The notes under the pieces were generated by a model. The model was not told the origin of the DNA. It saw nothing but the letters and a program-made list of their open reading frames with translations, and did no database searches. The translations under genes were made by a program, and so were the position numbers. 64,000 nucleotides of DNA, taken from Mikania micrantha. Its lineage: Eukaryota; Streptophyta; Magnoliopsida; Asterales; Asteraceae. The stretch spans positions 62,783,001-62,847,000 of the forward strand of contig CM018688.1 in the NCBI GenBank assembly GCA_009363875.1. The letters are read 5' to 3'. Of this stretch, positions 54,280 to 64,000 are shown piece by piece. Position 1 is the first letter of the stretch. Every line of letters starts with the position of its first letter.

Positions 54280-56355
54280 TATAATACCCGAAAAAAAATG
54301 TAACAATTATATAAATAAATAAAATACTAATGTTAATTAAATTGAAAGTCAATAAACGAATTCAAATGTTAAATATGATTGGGATAACCGACTATTTAAT
54401 TTAATAACTTTTGACTCGGTTAGTATTAATAAACTAAAAACGAATGAAACAGATTAACCATGTATACGAATTAAACGATCCGAATAGTAAATGAAATCAC
54501 ATCTAAACCTAGTTCCGTTCAGCTACTTAAACAATTTTTTTTTACAAAATCATAAGCGTGTTGGTGAGTGAACCCGACAACCACGTGTTTCAGTTCAATC
54601 AACGATCGTTCCATCCCATATCACAGTTGCCAACCCGGTTCTGAATCGCTCTTATACTATTGTTAAGGTAAGGGTTCCGATGTTTTAGAGTTTTATTATT
54701 CAGGATTGCTCACATGTTATACCGGAGTAGACGGAGTTTTCGTTGAACACGTAAAACATATTATTCAATTTTGACATAATACATATATATCATGACTGAG
54801 AATGGAGTTGTATACATATACACATGTGTATACGGGTTTTTAAGAACAAAATTTGAAAAATTGTAGTGAGCTTCGAATAGCAGTAGCTTAAATGGAGAAG
54901 ATGAACCATGGACCAATAGTTTAAAGCAAATAAATAGGAAACTTGTTAACAAATTGATTGGTAGTTCAATTGGTTAAAGGCACAAATGCTTGACTGGAAG
55001 GTCATGAGTTCTACTCCCTCCCAGCCCAAATTTTTGCTATAATGTCATAAGAACCTGATTTAACAAAACACATATTATATAGAGGAATTAATAAACAATA
55101 ATATTACAATTAGAACATTTGGTTCAAATGGTTAAAGCTTATAAAAATTGTAAACAACTTTATAAAATAAACCGATTCGATAGGTTAAACGTTAAAAGGT
55201 CCAAGTCACTAAAATATCACTAAATTCGTATAATAATCATAATTCGGTTAAACTAACATGAAATCACACAAAAACACAGATTACTGAATCGATCGAGGTT
55301 TGGATGGCTTAGGAATTATCTAGAAAGTGATTCGTTGATTATATACTAAAGCTAAGGTACGGATTTTCTTTTCGTTAATTATAGTATATTTTGTTTACCT
55401 CGTTTGTTCTATTCATGTGATCAAGTTAAGCCGTTTGGTTTTTCGAACATTTGTTTTATTTAATTTTGATTTATTACGCATGCGATATAATTGTTAAATT
55501 GTATTCATTATCGCATGTTCCGTTAAATTGACGTATGAATTGTTTCAAGCGACCTTGTTTAGATATTTGATTGTTTTGTATCTGTAATTTGTTTCGAATC
55601 CGATGCCCGAGCAAAGCCTCCGGTAGGTGATTCTACCGGTGCATCATTGGGGCATCAATGACGTAGCACTTTCCATGATGGTGTGACTGGTTCACAACGT
55701 CTCCATTAGTACTCTGATAGTACATTGTGCACCTACTGAATTCTGGGGAGGCGTATGGATCGATCCTAGGATAATTGTTTTGTTTTGGTGAGTGTTGGTG
55801 TGTGTCCACATACAGCTCACAATTTGGTACATTAGGCCGACGGGTCTGTGTACACCATTTGTTTGGTTTTGTTTTGTGCTCAAATGGGTATCTCCTTACC
55901 ATACGACTTAATTGATTATGTATTCGTTCTGATTAGTTGAAATTGTTTATTCATATCGTTAGTTCGTTCAGATATTCATTATCCAATGTTTGTTATGATC
56001 ATTACAGTAGCTTCCGCTGACGTTGTTATTTTCATAATTGTTGTTCCCTTTCCATTTCTTTATTCATTTTCTTTTTCAGATTTTACCATCATTACTATTG
56101 TTTTTCCGTTACTGAGCACATTTTTGGCTCAGCCGTATTTCTCTTTGTTGTTTTCTTTGTTTTCAAAACAGGTACTCGTGGGATTCAAGTGATGTGTGAA
56201 GAGAAGATAAAAAGATTAGAAAACTATTATGATAATTAATGATGTAATTAGATATTTTGTATTTAATTAGTGTTAATTCATTAAATATAGAAATATGTGT
56301 TGTTTTAATTTCTGTAATAGCGACACGTCAGCCATCGCAAGGTTGGGGTGTTGCA
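54280..56355. mobile_element. Solo LTR in LINE, TSD GTACA
   Basis: Flanked by GTACA (54275-54279, 56356-56360). Starts TATAATACCCG and ends GGGGTGTTGCA, so the first dinucleotide is TA where TG is expected (probable mutation). No gene; AT-rich, with a CTCCGGTAGG-TGATTCTACCGG inverted repeat near 55618-55640 and pyrimidine-rich stretches. Removal restores the LINE RT. Lineage is likely Gypsy; orientation is uncertain. Confidence 0.82.
54955..55030 (+). repeat. tRNA-like / SINE-like segment
   Basis: GGTAGTTCAATTGGTTAAAG fits a Pol III A box (TRGYNNANNNGG). About 32 bp downstream, GAGTTCTACTCCC resembles a B box with one mismatch. GCTTGACTGGAAGGTCATGA lies between, as in tRNA-derived plant SINEs. 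A weaker second copy of the A-box part lies at ~55119. Not a functional tRNA: the acceptor arms do not pair. Confidence 0.5.
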
Positions 56356-56360
56356 GTACA

Positions 56361-57600
56361 TACTTGATGAACCACTTATAATGAATGAGCTTCACGCATG
56401 GTTAAAAAAGTCAAAAAAAGAGGCTCTATTTTTCAAACATGATTTTAACAAAGCCTTTGATTCTATTTCTTGGGAATTCTTGGATTCCAACTTAGATCAA
56501 ATGCATTTCTCTACTCACTGGAGGAAGTGGGTGAAAGGATGCCTAAAATGCTCCCGAGCTTCAGTTTTGGTGAACGGATTTCCAGCTTGGGAATTCCAGT
56601 ACTATCATGGGGTTAGACAAGGGGCCCATTGTCTCCTTTCTTATTCATCATAGCAATGGAAGCGTTGAGTTACATTTTTAACAAAGCATCAAATGTTGGG
56701 GTTTTTCATAGGGTGTAATTACCGAATGCTGGTCCAAAACTCACCCATCTAATGTTTGTAGATGATGTAATTCTTATGGGGGAAGGATCAAGGACTAATG
56801 TTAACAGCATAGAAAGATTTCTTAGATGTTTCCATTTGGTTTCTAGTTTGAAGGTTAATCTTAGAAAATGCAGTCTATTCGCGATCAATCTAAATGAGGA
56901 AATAGTGGGAAACATGGCTGAACTAGTTCATTGCGTGGTGGGAAAGTTCCCCTTAATTTATTTGAGTGTTCCGATTGGAGCTAATATGAACCGTATTGCA
57001 ATGTGGAAGCTATTTTTGATGTATTTGAACGTAAGCTTACATTATGGAAATCTAGCACGTTGTCTATGGGAGGAAGACTTACACTGCTCAACTCAGTTGT
57101 AAACAGTATACCTATTTACTACTTTACATTATTTAGAGCACTAGTGGGGGTGATTGAAATATTGGGAAAAAAATAAGAAGATCCATTTTTTTGGGGAGGA
57201 TCAGCTAATGGACATAAAATTCATTGGGTTAAATGGGATCTAGTTGTATTATCAAAGAAGATTGGTGGTTTGGGGGCAGGAAACCTCAGATATACTACTT
57301 TGGGGTTATTAGCATAATGGTGATGGAGGTATAAAACTGAACCTGGGCGGCTATGGAGAAGGGTCATTACGGCGTTACACTCTTCCATTCGGGTCCCTGA
57401 TTTAATCCCTTGCAAATCCTTAATATCAGGCACATGGAAGAACATTACAAAAATCAAATCCCCACTATTGGACCTTAATATCCAGCTAAAGAAACTAATC
57501 AGAGGAGAAATTGGTGATGGTAGTTCGATAGCATTTTGGGCAGATACTTGGGCGGGGAAAAACCACTAAAACTGTTATTTCCTCTTTTGTTTGCATTGGA
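56361..57600 (+). pseudogene. LINE reverse transcriptase, C-terminal part
   Basis: Encodes FKHDFNKAFDSISWEFLD, NGFPAWEFQYYHGVRQG, LFVDDVILMGEG (the FADD-type catalytic block is FVDD here), SLKVNLRKCSLF, and then SANGHKIHWVKWD with the zinc-finger-like RT tail GDGSSIAFWADTW in shifted frames. At least three frameshifts and several stops. Confidence 0.85.
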
Positions 57601-57754
57601 ACAAAAATAAAGCCTGTTGTGTTATGGAAAGCTTGACTTGGGCAGATGAAAGAGTATTTGATAACTAGGATTGGGTCACTTAGCCCTCCCAGAGAGAAGA
57701 ATTGGATGAACTGGAGAGGTGTGAAAATATCATCAAGCGGGTCCCTTCACTAGT

Positions 57755-58115
57755 ACAATTAATGTTTATTAGGGAGGTTCGATTTTTTCTTATAAAGCGG
57801 TTTATATAATAACCGCCTCAAAAGAAATGAAGAGATTTGCATCTTATTTATTGGATCGCTTTTTATAAATTAGGGGCGGTTATATGTACGACGTCATGTT
57901 AACTTCAGGGCGGTTAATGTGTTGGGGTAGTTTCATTAGAAATGGATTGAACTAATGTTTTCTTGGGGCGGTTCCTTGTTTTTTGTGGCGTTTATTTGTT
58001 GGGGCAGTTTATTTATTAATATTTGGGGGCGGTTTATATTTGAATGACATGCTTTTTGGGGAGGTTCTGTCTAATTATTGGGGTGGTTTACCGTTTATTA
58101 TTCAGGGCGGATTTT
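57755..58115 (+). repeat. CACTA subterminal GGGGCGGTT repeats
   Basis: Around ten copies of (A/T)GGGGCGGTT(T/A) variants such as GGGAGGTTC, GGGCGGTTA and GGGGTGGTT at 20-50-bp spacing; one inverted copy AACCGCC at 57811. Such subterminal motifs are the known binding sites of CACTA TNPA-type proteins. Confidence 0.75.
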
Positions 58116-58927
58116 TTGAAATTTTGAATATTTAGTGTGTATGTTCAATACTTATTTGTATTATATCATCTTCAACCTCCCGATCAGCTCTCTGGACGAT
58201 TGACCAGACACTCTTTTATTTTCTTAGTCTCCATTAATTCGGCTTTAAGTTTATTGCAGTTTATTTGTATTATATCATCTATTATTATCTGTTCATTATA
58301 CTAATCTTAATAATTTTTTATTGGTTTTTTAGATTGTGAAGATATTCATTGCAGTATTTTTCTTTCTTCTTAAGTTTACAAGTTTGAATCTATGCTTTAA
58401 GGTATGAATCATGTATCTCTTATTTATTTCATACAATATTTAGATTAGTTAGATATATATTTCATTTTTGTTTAATTGGCGTCCACCAAATTTGGCATAT
58501 ATCACATTTTAAATTATATATATATTATAAAATTATTTCTAAATTTATATGTATATCATTATTTAGGGTAACCTTTAGAACATATACCCGACTGTAGTTT
58601 ATCTAATAGAGATAAATTTCAGATTGTCCCCAATGAGTCTGCTTTTTAAATATTTTATCTATTTTACGATATGTATACTTGTTATTGGGTTAACATTTAA
58701 GGAAAACTGGTTGATATTTCTCCTTGTTCCTTTGAGTTTGTGGATTATCCACATACTTGGGGGTTAAGGGGAAATGTTGCTAATTTTTTTTTTAAACAAT
58801 AACTTATTAACACATATACATGTGAGATAAAATATTTAAAAAGCGGGTTAGGATCCACCAAATTCAATAGTGGTTTTCATTATATAAGTGCATTTATGTC
58901 ATATATTTTGTTTATGTTAATTTTCAG
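58116..58927 (+). other. CACTA 5' untranslated / intron region
   Basis: AT-rich, no ORF. It ends in an acceptor (TTTTCAG) directly before the ATG at 58928. Confidence 0.5.
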
Positions 58928-59095
58928 ATGGATCGAAGTAATTGGATGTACCATATTCCACGTACTTCTTTAGCATATACAAAGGGCTTACAAAGTTTTC
59001 CTAAAGCTGCAGAAGTTAATCGGGTGAATAAAGGCAGTGGAATGATTTGTTGTACATGTATACATATTGTAAAAACTGTTTCGGGTAAAAATTAA
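58928..59095 (+). pseudogene. CACTA transposase-associated domain, first exon
   Basis: 55 codons from ATG: MDRSNWMYHIPRTSLAYTKG, ... SFPKAAEV ... GMICCTC. This fits the Transpos_assoc domain found at the N-terminus of CACTA-linked proteins (consensus MDRSWMY, R-S-EY, GV-F, ICCPC). The usual CCPC is CCTC here, and the spacing is short. The exon probably ends at the GTAAAA donor near 59085. The rest of the gene has been displaced by the Tat element. Confidence 0.75.
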
Positions 59096-59154
59096 CAATC
59101 TTAACTTTTAGCAAAACCGAATTAGAAAAGTTGGGTATTGTGTTTAACAAGCAA

Positions 59155-59787
59155 ATATATTGAGTATACTGAATATATGTTCAGAATATGCCAGGCGATA
59201 TTTGAATATATCAAACAGAAAAATAGCAAGACACACGAGATTTATACGAGGAAAAGCCCTTAATCCCTTAGGATTGCCGGCATAAAACCTTGGGAGGTGA
59301 CAATAGTCACTCTGCCTAGTTTTATTAACAAAACAATAATTCAATACAAACAAAGAGCACGAGTTGATTGATTCTAAATAGCCCAAACAAACTTCAGTGA
59401 GTAGTGTGTATGTTCTATGAGTAACCAGTGTCCTATCTCGATCAATCATCTTAGTATATATAAAAAATAAGTACAAGTGAACATTTGGCAAAGTCCATAA
59501 GGTAGTTCCGACTATTCCGGCACTTTCCAAACGTGGGAGACTAATTCAAATCCAATACGCAAATCTCTCTTGGATTTCTCTTTTAAGTTGAGCTAGTTGA
59601 CGCGTGCTTCCATGATATTAGGGCCAGCTATTAGACAACCTGTCAATTCCTGAAATCTCGCAATAGATGTTAAGCAACAAAGGTATCTGTTAATAATAAT
59701 ACATATCCTTAAAATATCCCTGATCCCGAAATATCCCGGATCATGAAATATCCCGAGTGAGAATATTTTGCGCCTAAGTATGGTCTT
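59155..59787 (-). other. Probable 3' LTR region of Tat element
   Basis: No ORF worth keeping. It contains a phrase common in such LTRs (GAGATTTATACGAGG..., 59229-59260) and short repeats CCCGAAATATCCCGGATC (59725-59760). The right edge is not defined. It abuts the antisense gene without an obvious PPT, so some sequence may be deleted. Confidence 0.45.
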
Positions 59788-61031
59788 ATGATTGGTGTTC
59801 CTGAAATTTCTTCTGTTTATCAACTTCGTACCCACGGGTATTCTCGTTTTTCGCTTCAAAGACGAACTGGTGCCCCTGTTTTGGTCCATGGGGTTATTAT
59901 GAATGAGGATGAGTGGAGAGACAAGTTTTTCTTTGTTAAAAGGAGTTCTATCCCTGGGGGAATTTCTCTTCCAGTTAGTTGGTTGTTAAAGGGTAGGATA
60001 TTTTATTTTTCATTATTGTTATTTGAGTTTTTATTAACTGATTTATGTTTGTTATTTTGTTTCAGCGCCGAAGTTTGAATCACTTATTACTGAGAATCAG
60101 GATAGTGAACAAAGAATTCAGTCTTTGCTGACGATTGGAGAGAGAGAACGGAAATTTGTGGCATCCTCCAAAGAAGATATCCTTGTTTCTTCTCCATCTC
60201 ATAGTGCTTCTTTGCAACAGTCTCAAGCCCAAATGACATCAGGTATCCCGAAGTTAGTTTTTTATGTTTTGATTAATCTTCAATGGTTTTATATTTTTGT
60301 TTATTTGTTTTAGAATCAACTTTTGATCTTGAGGACCTCACTGACTTCTTGACTATCAAAAAAGAGAAAACTAGCCCTGTTGCCCCCAAGGCGAGGATCA
60401 TGCATACTCGCTCAACCAAGACTTCTAAGAAGCGTAAGGGTGCTGATGTTGTCTATGTGGATGACATTCCTGATCTCCTCGCTGTTGACCTTCTACAAAA
60501 GGTAAATCTTTTTATCCTTTCAGTCTATTTATTCTGGTGTAACCATATCCTTATAATATCCTTATTATATAGGCTATTCTGAAGATTTCTAGTGACAAGG
60601 AAGCCTACGACAAGCAAATTGAAGATCTTGAGGATCAAAAGAAGATTGCTATTGCTAAGGCTGGACACTACGAGAAGGAGGCTCAGAAGTTCAAAAAATT
60701 ATCCAAGGATAATGATGCCGCCCATAAGCTGAAGGTGAAAGAAATCATCGAGGGGACTAAGAAGTCTGCTGATGCTGCCATCCTCAAAGCAAAGATCCAA
60801 ATGGCAGAAAGGTCAAAACAGGAGGGCTCGGACTTGTGGGACAAGGACCTTGCCGACTGGGTTAAGGTTTTGGCTAAGCTGACTGGGGATATGGCAGAGA
60901 CTTATGATGCAGCGGCTAAGACGGCGAGCGTGGTGGAGACCAGTAAGGTAGCAGGAGGTGAGGATATTGGAGCTGGTGGAGGCGAAGGTGGTGCGGTGAT
61001 GGGCGATGAGGATAGAGTTGATAAGGTCTGA
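59788..61031 (+). CDS. Spliced antisense gene of Tat element (Transposase_28-like)
   Basis: Four exons: 59788-59992, 60066-60242, 60314-60501, 60573-61031. All introns are GT-AG, phases match at every junction, and there is no internal stop (342 aa). The N-terminal part (LRTHGYSRFSLQRRTG, DEWRDKFFFVKRSSIPGG) resembles the plant 'putative gypsy-type transposon' domain (PF04195). The middle carries a basic segment (TKTSKKRKG); the C-terminal half is a long Lys/Glu/Ala coiled coil (SSDKEAYDKQIEDLEDQ...) with a Gly/Glu tail. It is transcribed against pol. ATG 59788 may not be the true start; related proteins are longer N-terminally. Function unknown. Confidence 0.8.
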
Positions 61032-61112
61032 GCCCATTATGTTTGTGGTTCTGTTATGTAGTTTTTTAAACAACATCCTGATGTTAAGTCCCTAGATGGG
61101 CAGACAATTTAT

Positions 61113-61163
61113 GAAATTTTAGGTCGAGGGACCATGTGTTTACATGGCGAAGCCTAAAATTTC
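61113..61163 (+). ncRNA. Hairpin 1 downstream of antisense gene
   Basis: Arms 61113-61123 (GAAATTTTAGG) and 61153-61163 (CCTAAAATTTC) pair perfectly over 11 bp. Inside, CCATGT/ACATGG form a 6-bp stem with loop GTTT. It lies 82 nt after the stop codon of the antisense gene. Confidence 0.6.
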
Positions 61164-61182
61164 TTAGTTTCTTTTGACATTT

Positions 61183-61237
61183 TCAGTATATTGGGTGGAG
61201 GGACCATGTGTTTTTATGGCGAAGCCCGATATACTGA
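61183..61237 (+). ncRNA. Hairpin 2, same core with different arms
   Basis: Arms 61183-61195 (TCAGTATATTGGG) and 61225-61237 (CCCGATATACTGA) pair over 13 bp with one G-U. The inner part GAGGGACCATGTGTTT...ATGGCGAAGCC repeats hairpin 1 almost exactly, while the outer stem sequence is entirely different. Confidence 0.6.
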
Positions 61238-61810
61238 TTTTATTTTGTTAGCTCATAATATTAATGAATGTTTTATGATATTATGTTTAGTTATGTCTTG
61301 CAGAATATACGTTAAAATTTTGCTTGATTAAATTATCCCCACTGTAGTTTATAAATTTTTCATATTCAAGATATTTAAAGGCATACTTTGATCAGGATAT
61401 TAATTGTGAGAATATTGAGGATACTATTGTAATTTTCATAAAGTCGAATTCAATTTTGAAAACATATATTCAAGGCTCTATTTCAGGATCAGACATTTGC
61501 AAAAGGTAATAGTATGTTTAAAGATAAAGATGTTTAATAAGTCAAGAAATAAATACCACCTCCTTGAATGAGTAGATTTATTTCCAAAGCTCTTCTTATC
61601 CCTGTCAAGATAATGTAGGAAATTACATACCTTAGTACCCTTAGGCGTATTATGAATATACTTGTGTGATATCCTGAAATTGTCTTGAGACTTGGTCCAT
61701 CTCTTCAATATCCTTAGGCATGTTCCAAGTAGATGTTATATCCCTAAGTATCCTTGAGAGTTCGTTCCTTCACATGTTCAAAAACAAAAAGGATCAGGAT
61801 AATCCCAATA

Positions 61811-62015
61811 TACTGGCGACTTAGGCCGGTTAGACTGGCAACATGGCCGAAAACACTGGCGACAAGGCCGAAAATACTGGCGACTATGGCCGGAATACTG
61901 GCGACAAGGCCGATTATACTGGCGACTAAGGCCGAAAATACTGGCGACAAGGCCGAAAGATACTGGTCACTAAGGCCGGAATGCTGGCGACTAAGGCCGG
62001 GATACTGGCAACTAG
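61811..62015. repeat. ~21-bp minisatellite, 9 copies
   Basis: ACTGGCGAC(A/T)AGGCCGAAAAT-type units; GGCCG at 61824, 61845, 61866, 61888, 61908, 61930, 61951, 61974 and 61995. The period keeps reading frames open on both strands (heptapeptide LVASIFG-like on minus), which explains the ORFs here. Confidence 0.93.
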
Positions 62016-62024
62016 ATCGGAATT

Positions 62025-62209
62025 CGGTGGATCCCTGGTTATAGTCTTTGAAAATGAAATTGTCAGCCACTCATGCGCGTACTGGTCCCAAAATCTCCAA
62101 CTATACCAGGATATTACGGTGGATCCATAGTTATGACCCTCGATAATGAAATTGTCAGCCACTCATGCGTGTACTGGTCCCATTTTCTTGGATTATAGCA
62201 GGATATACG
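62025..62209. repeat. 92-bp direct repeat, two copies
   Basis: CGGTGGATCC starts at 62025 and 62117. Each copy contains ATGAAATTGTCAGCCACTCA and CAGGATAT. Diverged by point changes. A second, shorter duplication (TTTTGATTTCAGGTCAAAAC) occurs at 62259-62278 and ~62330-62349. Confidence 0.9.
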
Positions 62210-62534
62210 TGCGCTAGTGGCGAGGGTATGAACCCTAAGTCTTCATGAGAGACAAAGGTCTCTTGAGTTTTGATTTCAGGTCAAAACTTTGCAGCTAGAC
62301 ATAAAGTCAGTGCGGGGTCTTCATCAAGTTTTGATTTCAGGTCAAAACTTGGGCTGAGACATATAGTCTCGTATCTTCTCCAGCTATTCCTGCAAAAACA
62401 TAAAATATTTTTGCAAAGGTAGGCATTAGGGATCCCTAAGCCTCTCCAATGCTTGAGTTAGTATTACAATATAAATGTAGGGATAATTAAAGAATATGAG
62501 TATATAAGATAATCATATGGGTAAAGATAATATG
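62210..62534. other. Tat noncoding region between repeats and pol
   Basis: No ORF. It contains the duplicated TTTTGATTTCAGGTCAAAAC palindrome-like segment and the AGACATA(A/T)AGTC phrase twice. Confidence 0.5.
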
Positions 62535-64000
62535 TCAAATAAAATAAATCTTAAGATGAACGGCATTCCATGCCCTTGGGATAGGTTCACCGTTCATAGT
62601 AACTAATCTATACGCTCCCTTTACAGCTTTGAAGTCGATTTTATAAGGTCCTTCCCATTTTGGGGCAAGTTTTCCATCCGTTGGATTAGTGGTATTCTGG
62701 AACGCTTTCCTTAAACCAAATCTCCAATTTGGAATCTTCTAATCCTTATATTCTTATTATAGGACTTGGCTATCTTTTGTTGATAGGCGGTCATCCTAAT
62801 TTTTGCAATATTCCTAGATTCGTCAATAGTGTCTATATCCTGAGACAAAACTTCGTTATTAGCTTTTATAGTTTGTAAACTCGTTCTTGTAGTAGGGATA
62901 ATCATCTCAGTTGGGAGTACAGCTTCTGAACCAAATACTAATGAGAATGGGGTTTGACCAGTCGCATTTTTTGTAGTTGTTCTATCTACCCATAGGACAA
63001 ATGGGAGTTCTTCAGCCCATTTTCCTTTCTTAGATCCTAACTTCTTTTTGAGATTGTTTATAATTATCTCATTACTTGATTCTGCTTAACCGTTGGCTTG
63101 AGGATGTACTAGTGTGGAAGTAATCGTTTTTATCCCCATGCTTCACAAAAGTTGGTAGTTCTTTTGCCAATGAATTGAGATCCATTATCGCAGGTAATCT
63201 CAGCAGGTATCCCGAATCTGGTCAGGATATTTCTTTTTATGAAGGATATTACTTCCTTTTCTCTAACCTGTACAAAGGCTTCAGCTTCAATCCATTTTAA
63301 AAAGTAATCTGTCATGGCAAGCATGAATACTTTTCCTCCTGGTGCTTTTGGTAGTTTTCCTACTATATCCATTCCCCATTTCATGAATGGCCATGATGAG
63401 ACTATTGGATATAAAGGTTCAGCTGGTTGGTGAAGGATATTGTTGTGTCTTTGACAAGCATCACATCTTTGGGAATAGGACATTGCATCTTTCTTCATAG
63501 TAGGCCAGATGTATCCTATTCTAAGGATTTTCGAAAGCAATGCTCTGCCCCCTGTGTGATTTCCACAATCTCCTTCGTGGATATCCTTCATTACTTCTAA
63601 GGTCTCTGGTTTTTCTAAACATTTTAAGTATGGACCAGCTACCGATTTCCTATACAGGATATCATGAATGATTATATATCTAGATATCCTGATCTTAAAG
63701 GCTCTATGGTTTGTTTCTTCATCGGGTATTTTTCATGTTCGGAGATATTCTTTAATAGGTGTGGCCCAGGATATCTCATGTGCGTCAATTGTTTTTGGTT
63801 TAACGATTTGATTTGAGCTTTCTATATCTATCACTGGATTTAGGATATGTAGGATAGAGATATTGATATCATCACAAATTTTTAGAGATGATGCGAGGTT
63901 TGCTAATGCATCTGCTTCATCATTATCTTCTCTAGGAACCTGTGTGATATCAAAAGTGTAGAAATGTTCTACTATTTCTTTAACTATCTCTAAGTATTTT
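62535..64000 (-). pseudogene. pol: Tat pol: RNase H end and integrase
   Basis: Minus strand, running in from beyond 64000. The RNase H end (FDITQVPREDNDEADALA, ~63900-63970) is followed by the integrase zinc-binding region (HEGDCGNHTGG...CDACQRH, 63590-63440), the catalytic core (GMDIVGKLP with the first Asp, TCDNGSQF with the second, then the NG-AESSNE block with the Glu near 63075) and the C-terminal GKLAPKWEGPYKI / IPRAWNAVHLK, ending at 62535. Lesions: a TAA within the catalytic Glu block (~63089), a stop at 62711-62713 with a shifted frame after it, and a shift after 63130. No chromodomain, as expected for Tat. Confidence 0.88.

Larger units (their letters stand above)
31463..57747 (+). 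mobile_element. Decayed LINE (non-LTR retrotransposon), split by later insertions
   Basis: Pieces of one ORF2-type protein lie in order on + at 31463-32307, 53909-54274 and 56361-57747. They encode an AP-like endonuclease end (GDFNEVR, MGGMKF, DGRKFSKIDGFLV), a linker (RWAVEGDKNSSFFHG), RT blocks (PISLLGC, then LFVDDVILMGEG) and the C-terminal region (GDGSSIAFWADTW). The breaks coincide exactly with the copia TSD (ATTAA) and the solo-LTR TSD (GTACA), proving the order of insertion. A ~100-bp stretch (31463-31565) is repeated at 31984-32085, so the 5' part is rearranged. Frameshifts are frequent and no poly(A) tail is visible, because CACTA sequence begins at 57748. Confidence 0.85.
57748..59140 (+). 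mobile_element. CACTA (En/Spm) transposon, left part
   Basis: Starts CACTAGTACAA at the point where LINE homology ends (possible TSD CTT, 57745-57747). Repeated GGGGCGGTT subterminal motifs and a first transposase-associated exon follow at 58928. The right end is not in the window: Tat retrotransposon sequence takes over near 59140, apparently within the first intron after GTTTCGG|GTAAAA. Confidence 0.82.
59145..64000 (-). mobile_element. Tat-lineage Ty3/Gypsy element, minus strand, 3' half
   Basis: The minus strand carries the end of RNase H and the integrase of a Tat-type pol without chromodomain. The plus strand carries a spliced antisense gene between pol and the 3' LTR, a layout known from Grande, RIRE2 and Retand. 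The LTR boundary lies around 59145-59160 (TGTTTAACAAGC...), but I could not define it or a TSD. The 5' half continues beyond 64000. Confidence 0.85.

Noticed and set aside
54955..55030. Functional tRNA gene
   Set aside because: A and B box-like blocks are present, but no acceptor stem or proper anticodon arm pairs.

Overview
This is plant nuclear DNA made almost entirely of nested transposable elements. I see no ordinary host gene, no rRNA and no CRISPR. AT-rich spacers, GT-AG introns, chromodomain Ty3/Gypsy elements with ~3 kb LTRs, a copia element, a Tat-type element, a plant LINE, CACTA and Mutator/FAR1-like transposons all point to a large, repeat-rich flowering-plant genome. An Asteraceae is my guess from the look of the proteins, but I cannot prove it.

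Layout from left to right. 1-3023: piece of a Gypsy LTR carrying a 90-bp tandem array. 3024-4278: spacer with nothing recognised. 4279-29821: a decayed Mutator-like element (MULE) with matching terminal inverted repeats. It holds a FAR1/MULE transposase pseudogene on +, two small unknown ORFs, and a Ulp1 (C48)-like pseudogene on -. Two later insertions split it: a degraded Tekay-like chromovirus on the minus strand (4661-17414, TSD AGGAG), itself hit by a hAT MITE (11519-12176, 8-bp TSD), and a solo LTR (25223-28155, TSD TAATA). 29822-31462: truncated LTR-like sequence.

31463-57747: a decayed LINE. Inside it lies a copia element (32308-53903, TSD ATTAA, 764-bp LTRs). Inside that lies a very young Tekay-like chromovirus on the minus strand (39951-51678, TSD CAAGC, LTRs with about four differences in ~2.97 kb). 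The same LINE also received a solo LTR (54280-56355, TSD GTACA) with a tRNA/SINE-like segment. 57748-~59140: left end and first transposase exon of a CACTA transposon. ~59145-64000: a Tat-lineage Gypsy element on the minus strand with an intact four-exon antisense gene (342 codons) on +, two tandem hairpins behind it, minisatellites, and the end of pol running off the window.

The most interesting material is in the young chromovirus: a 250-aa extra ORF upstream of gag, a predicted frame-preserving intron in gag, splice acceptors directly before both start codons, and a predicted intron inside the LTR that recurs at the same relative place in several diverged LTRs here. Other strong signals are the paired hairpins with compensating stems (61113-61237), the Ulp1-carrying MULE with a dispersed TACGTAATT motif, and a MITE sitting in the protease active site of the older chromovirus. 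No expression evidence is available from sequence alone; all splicing and function statements are predictions.
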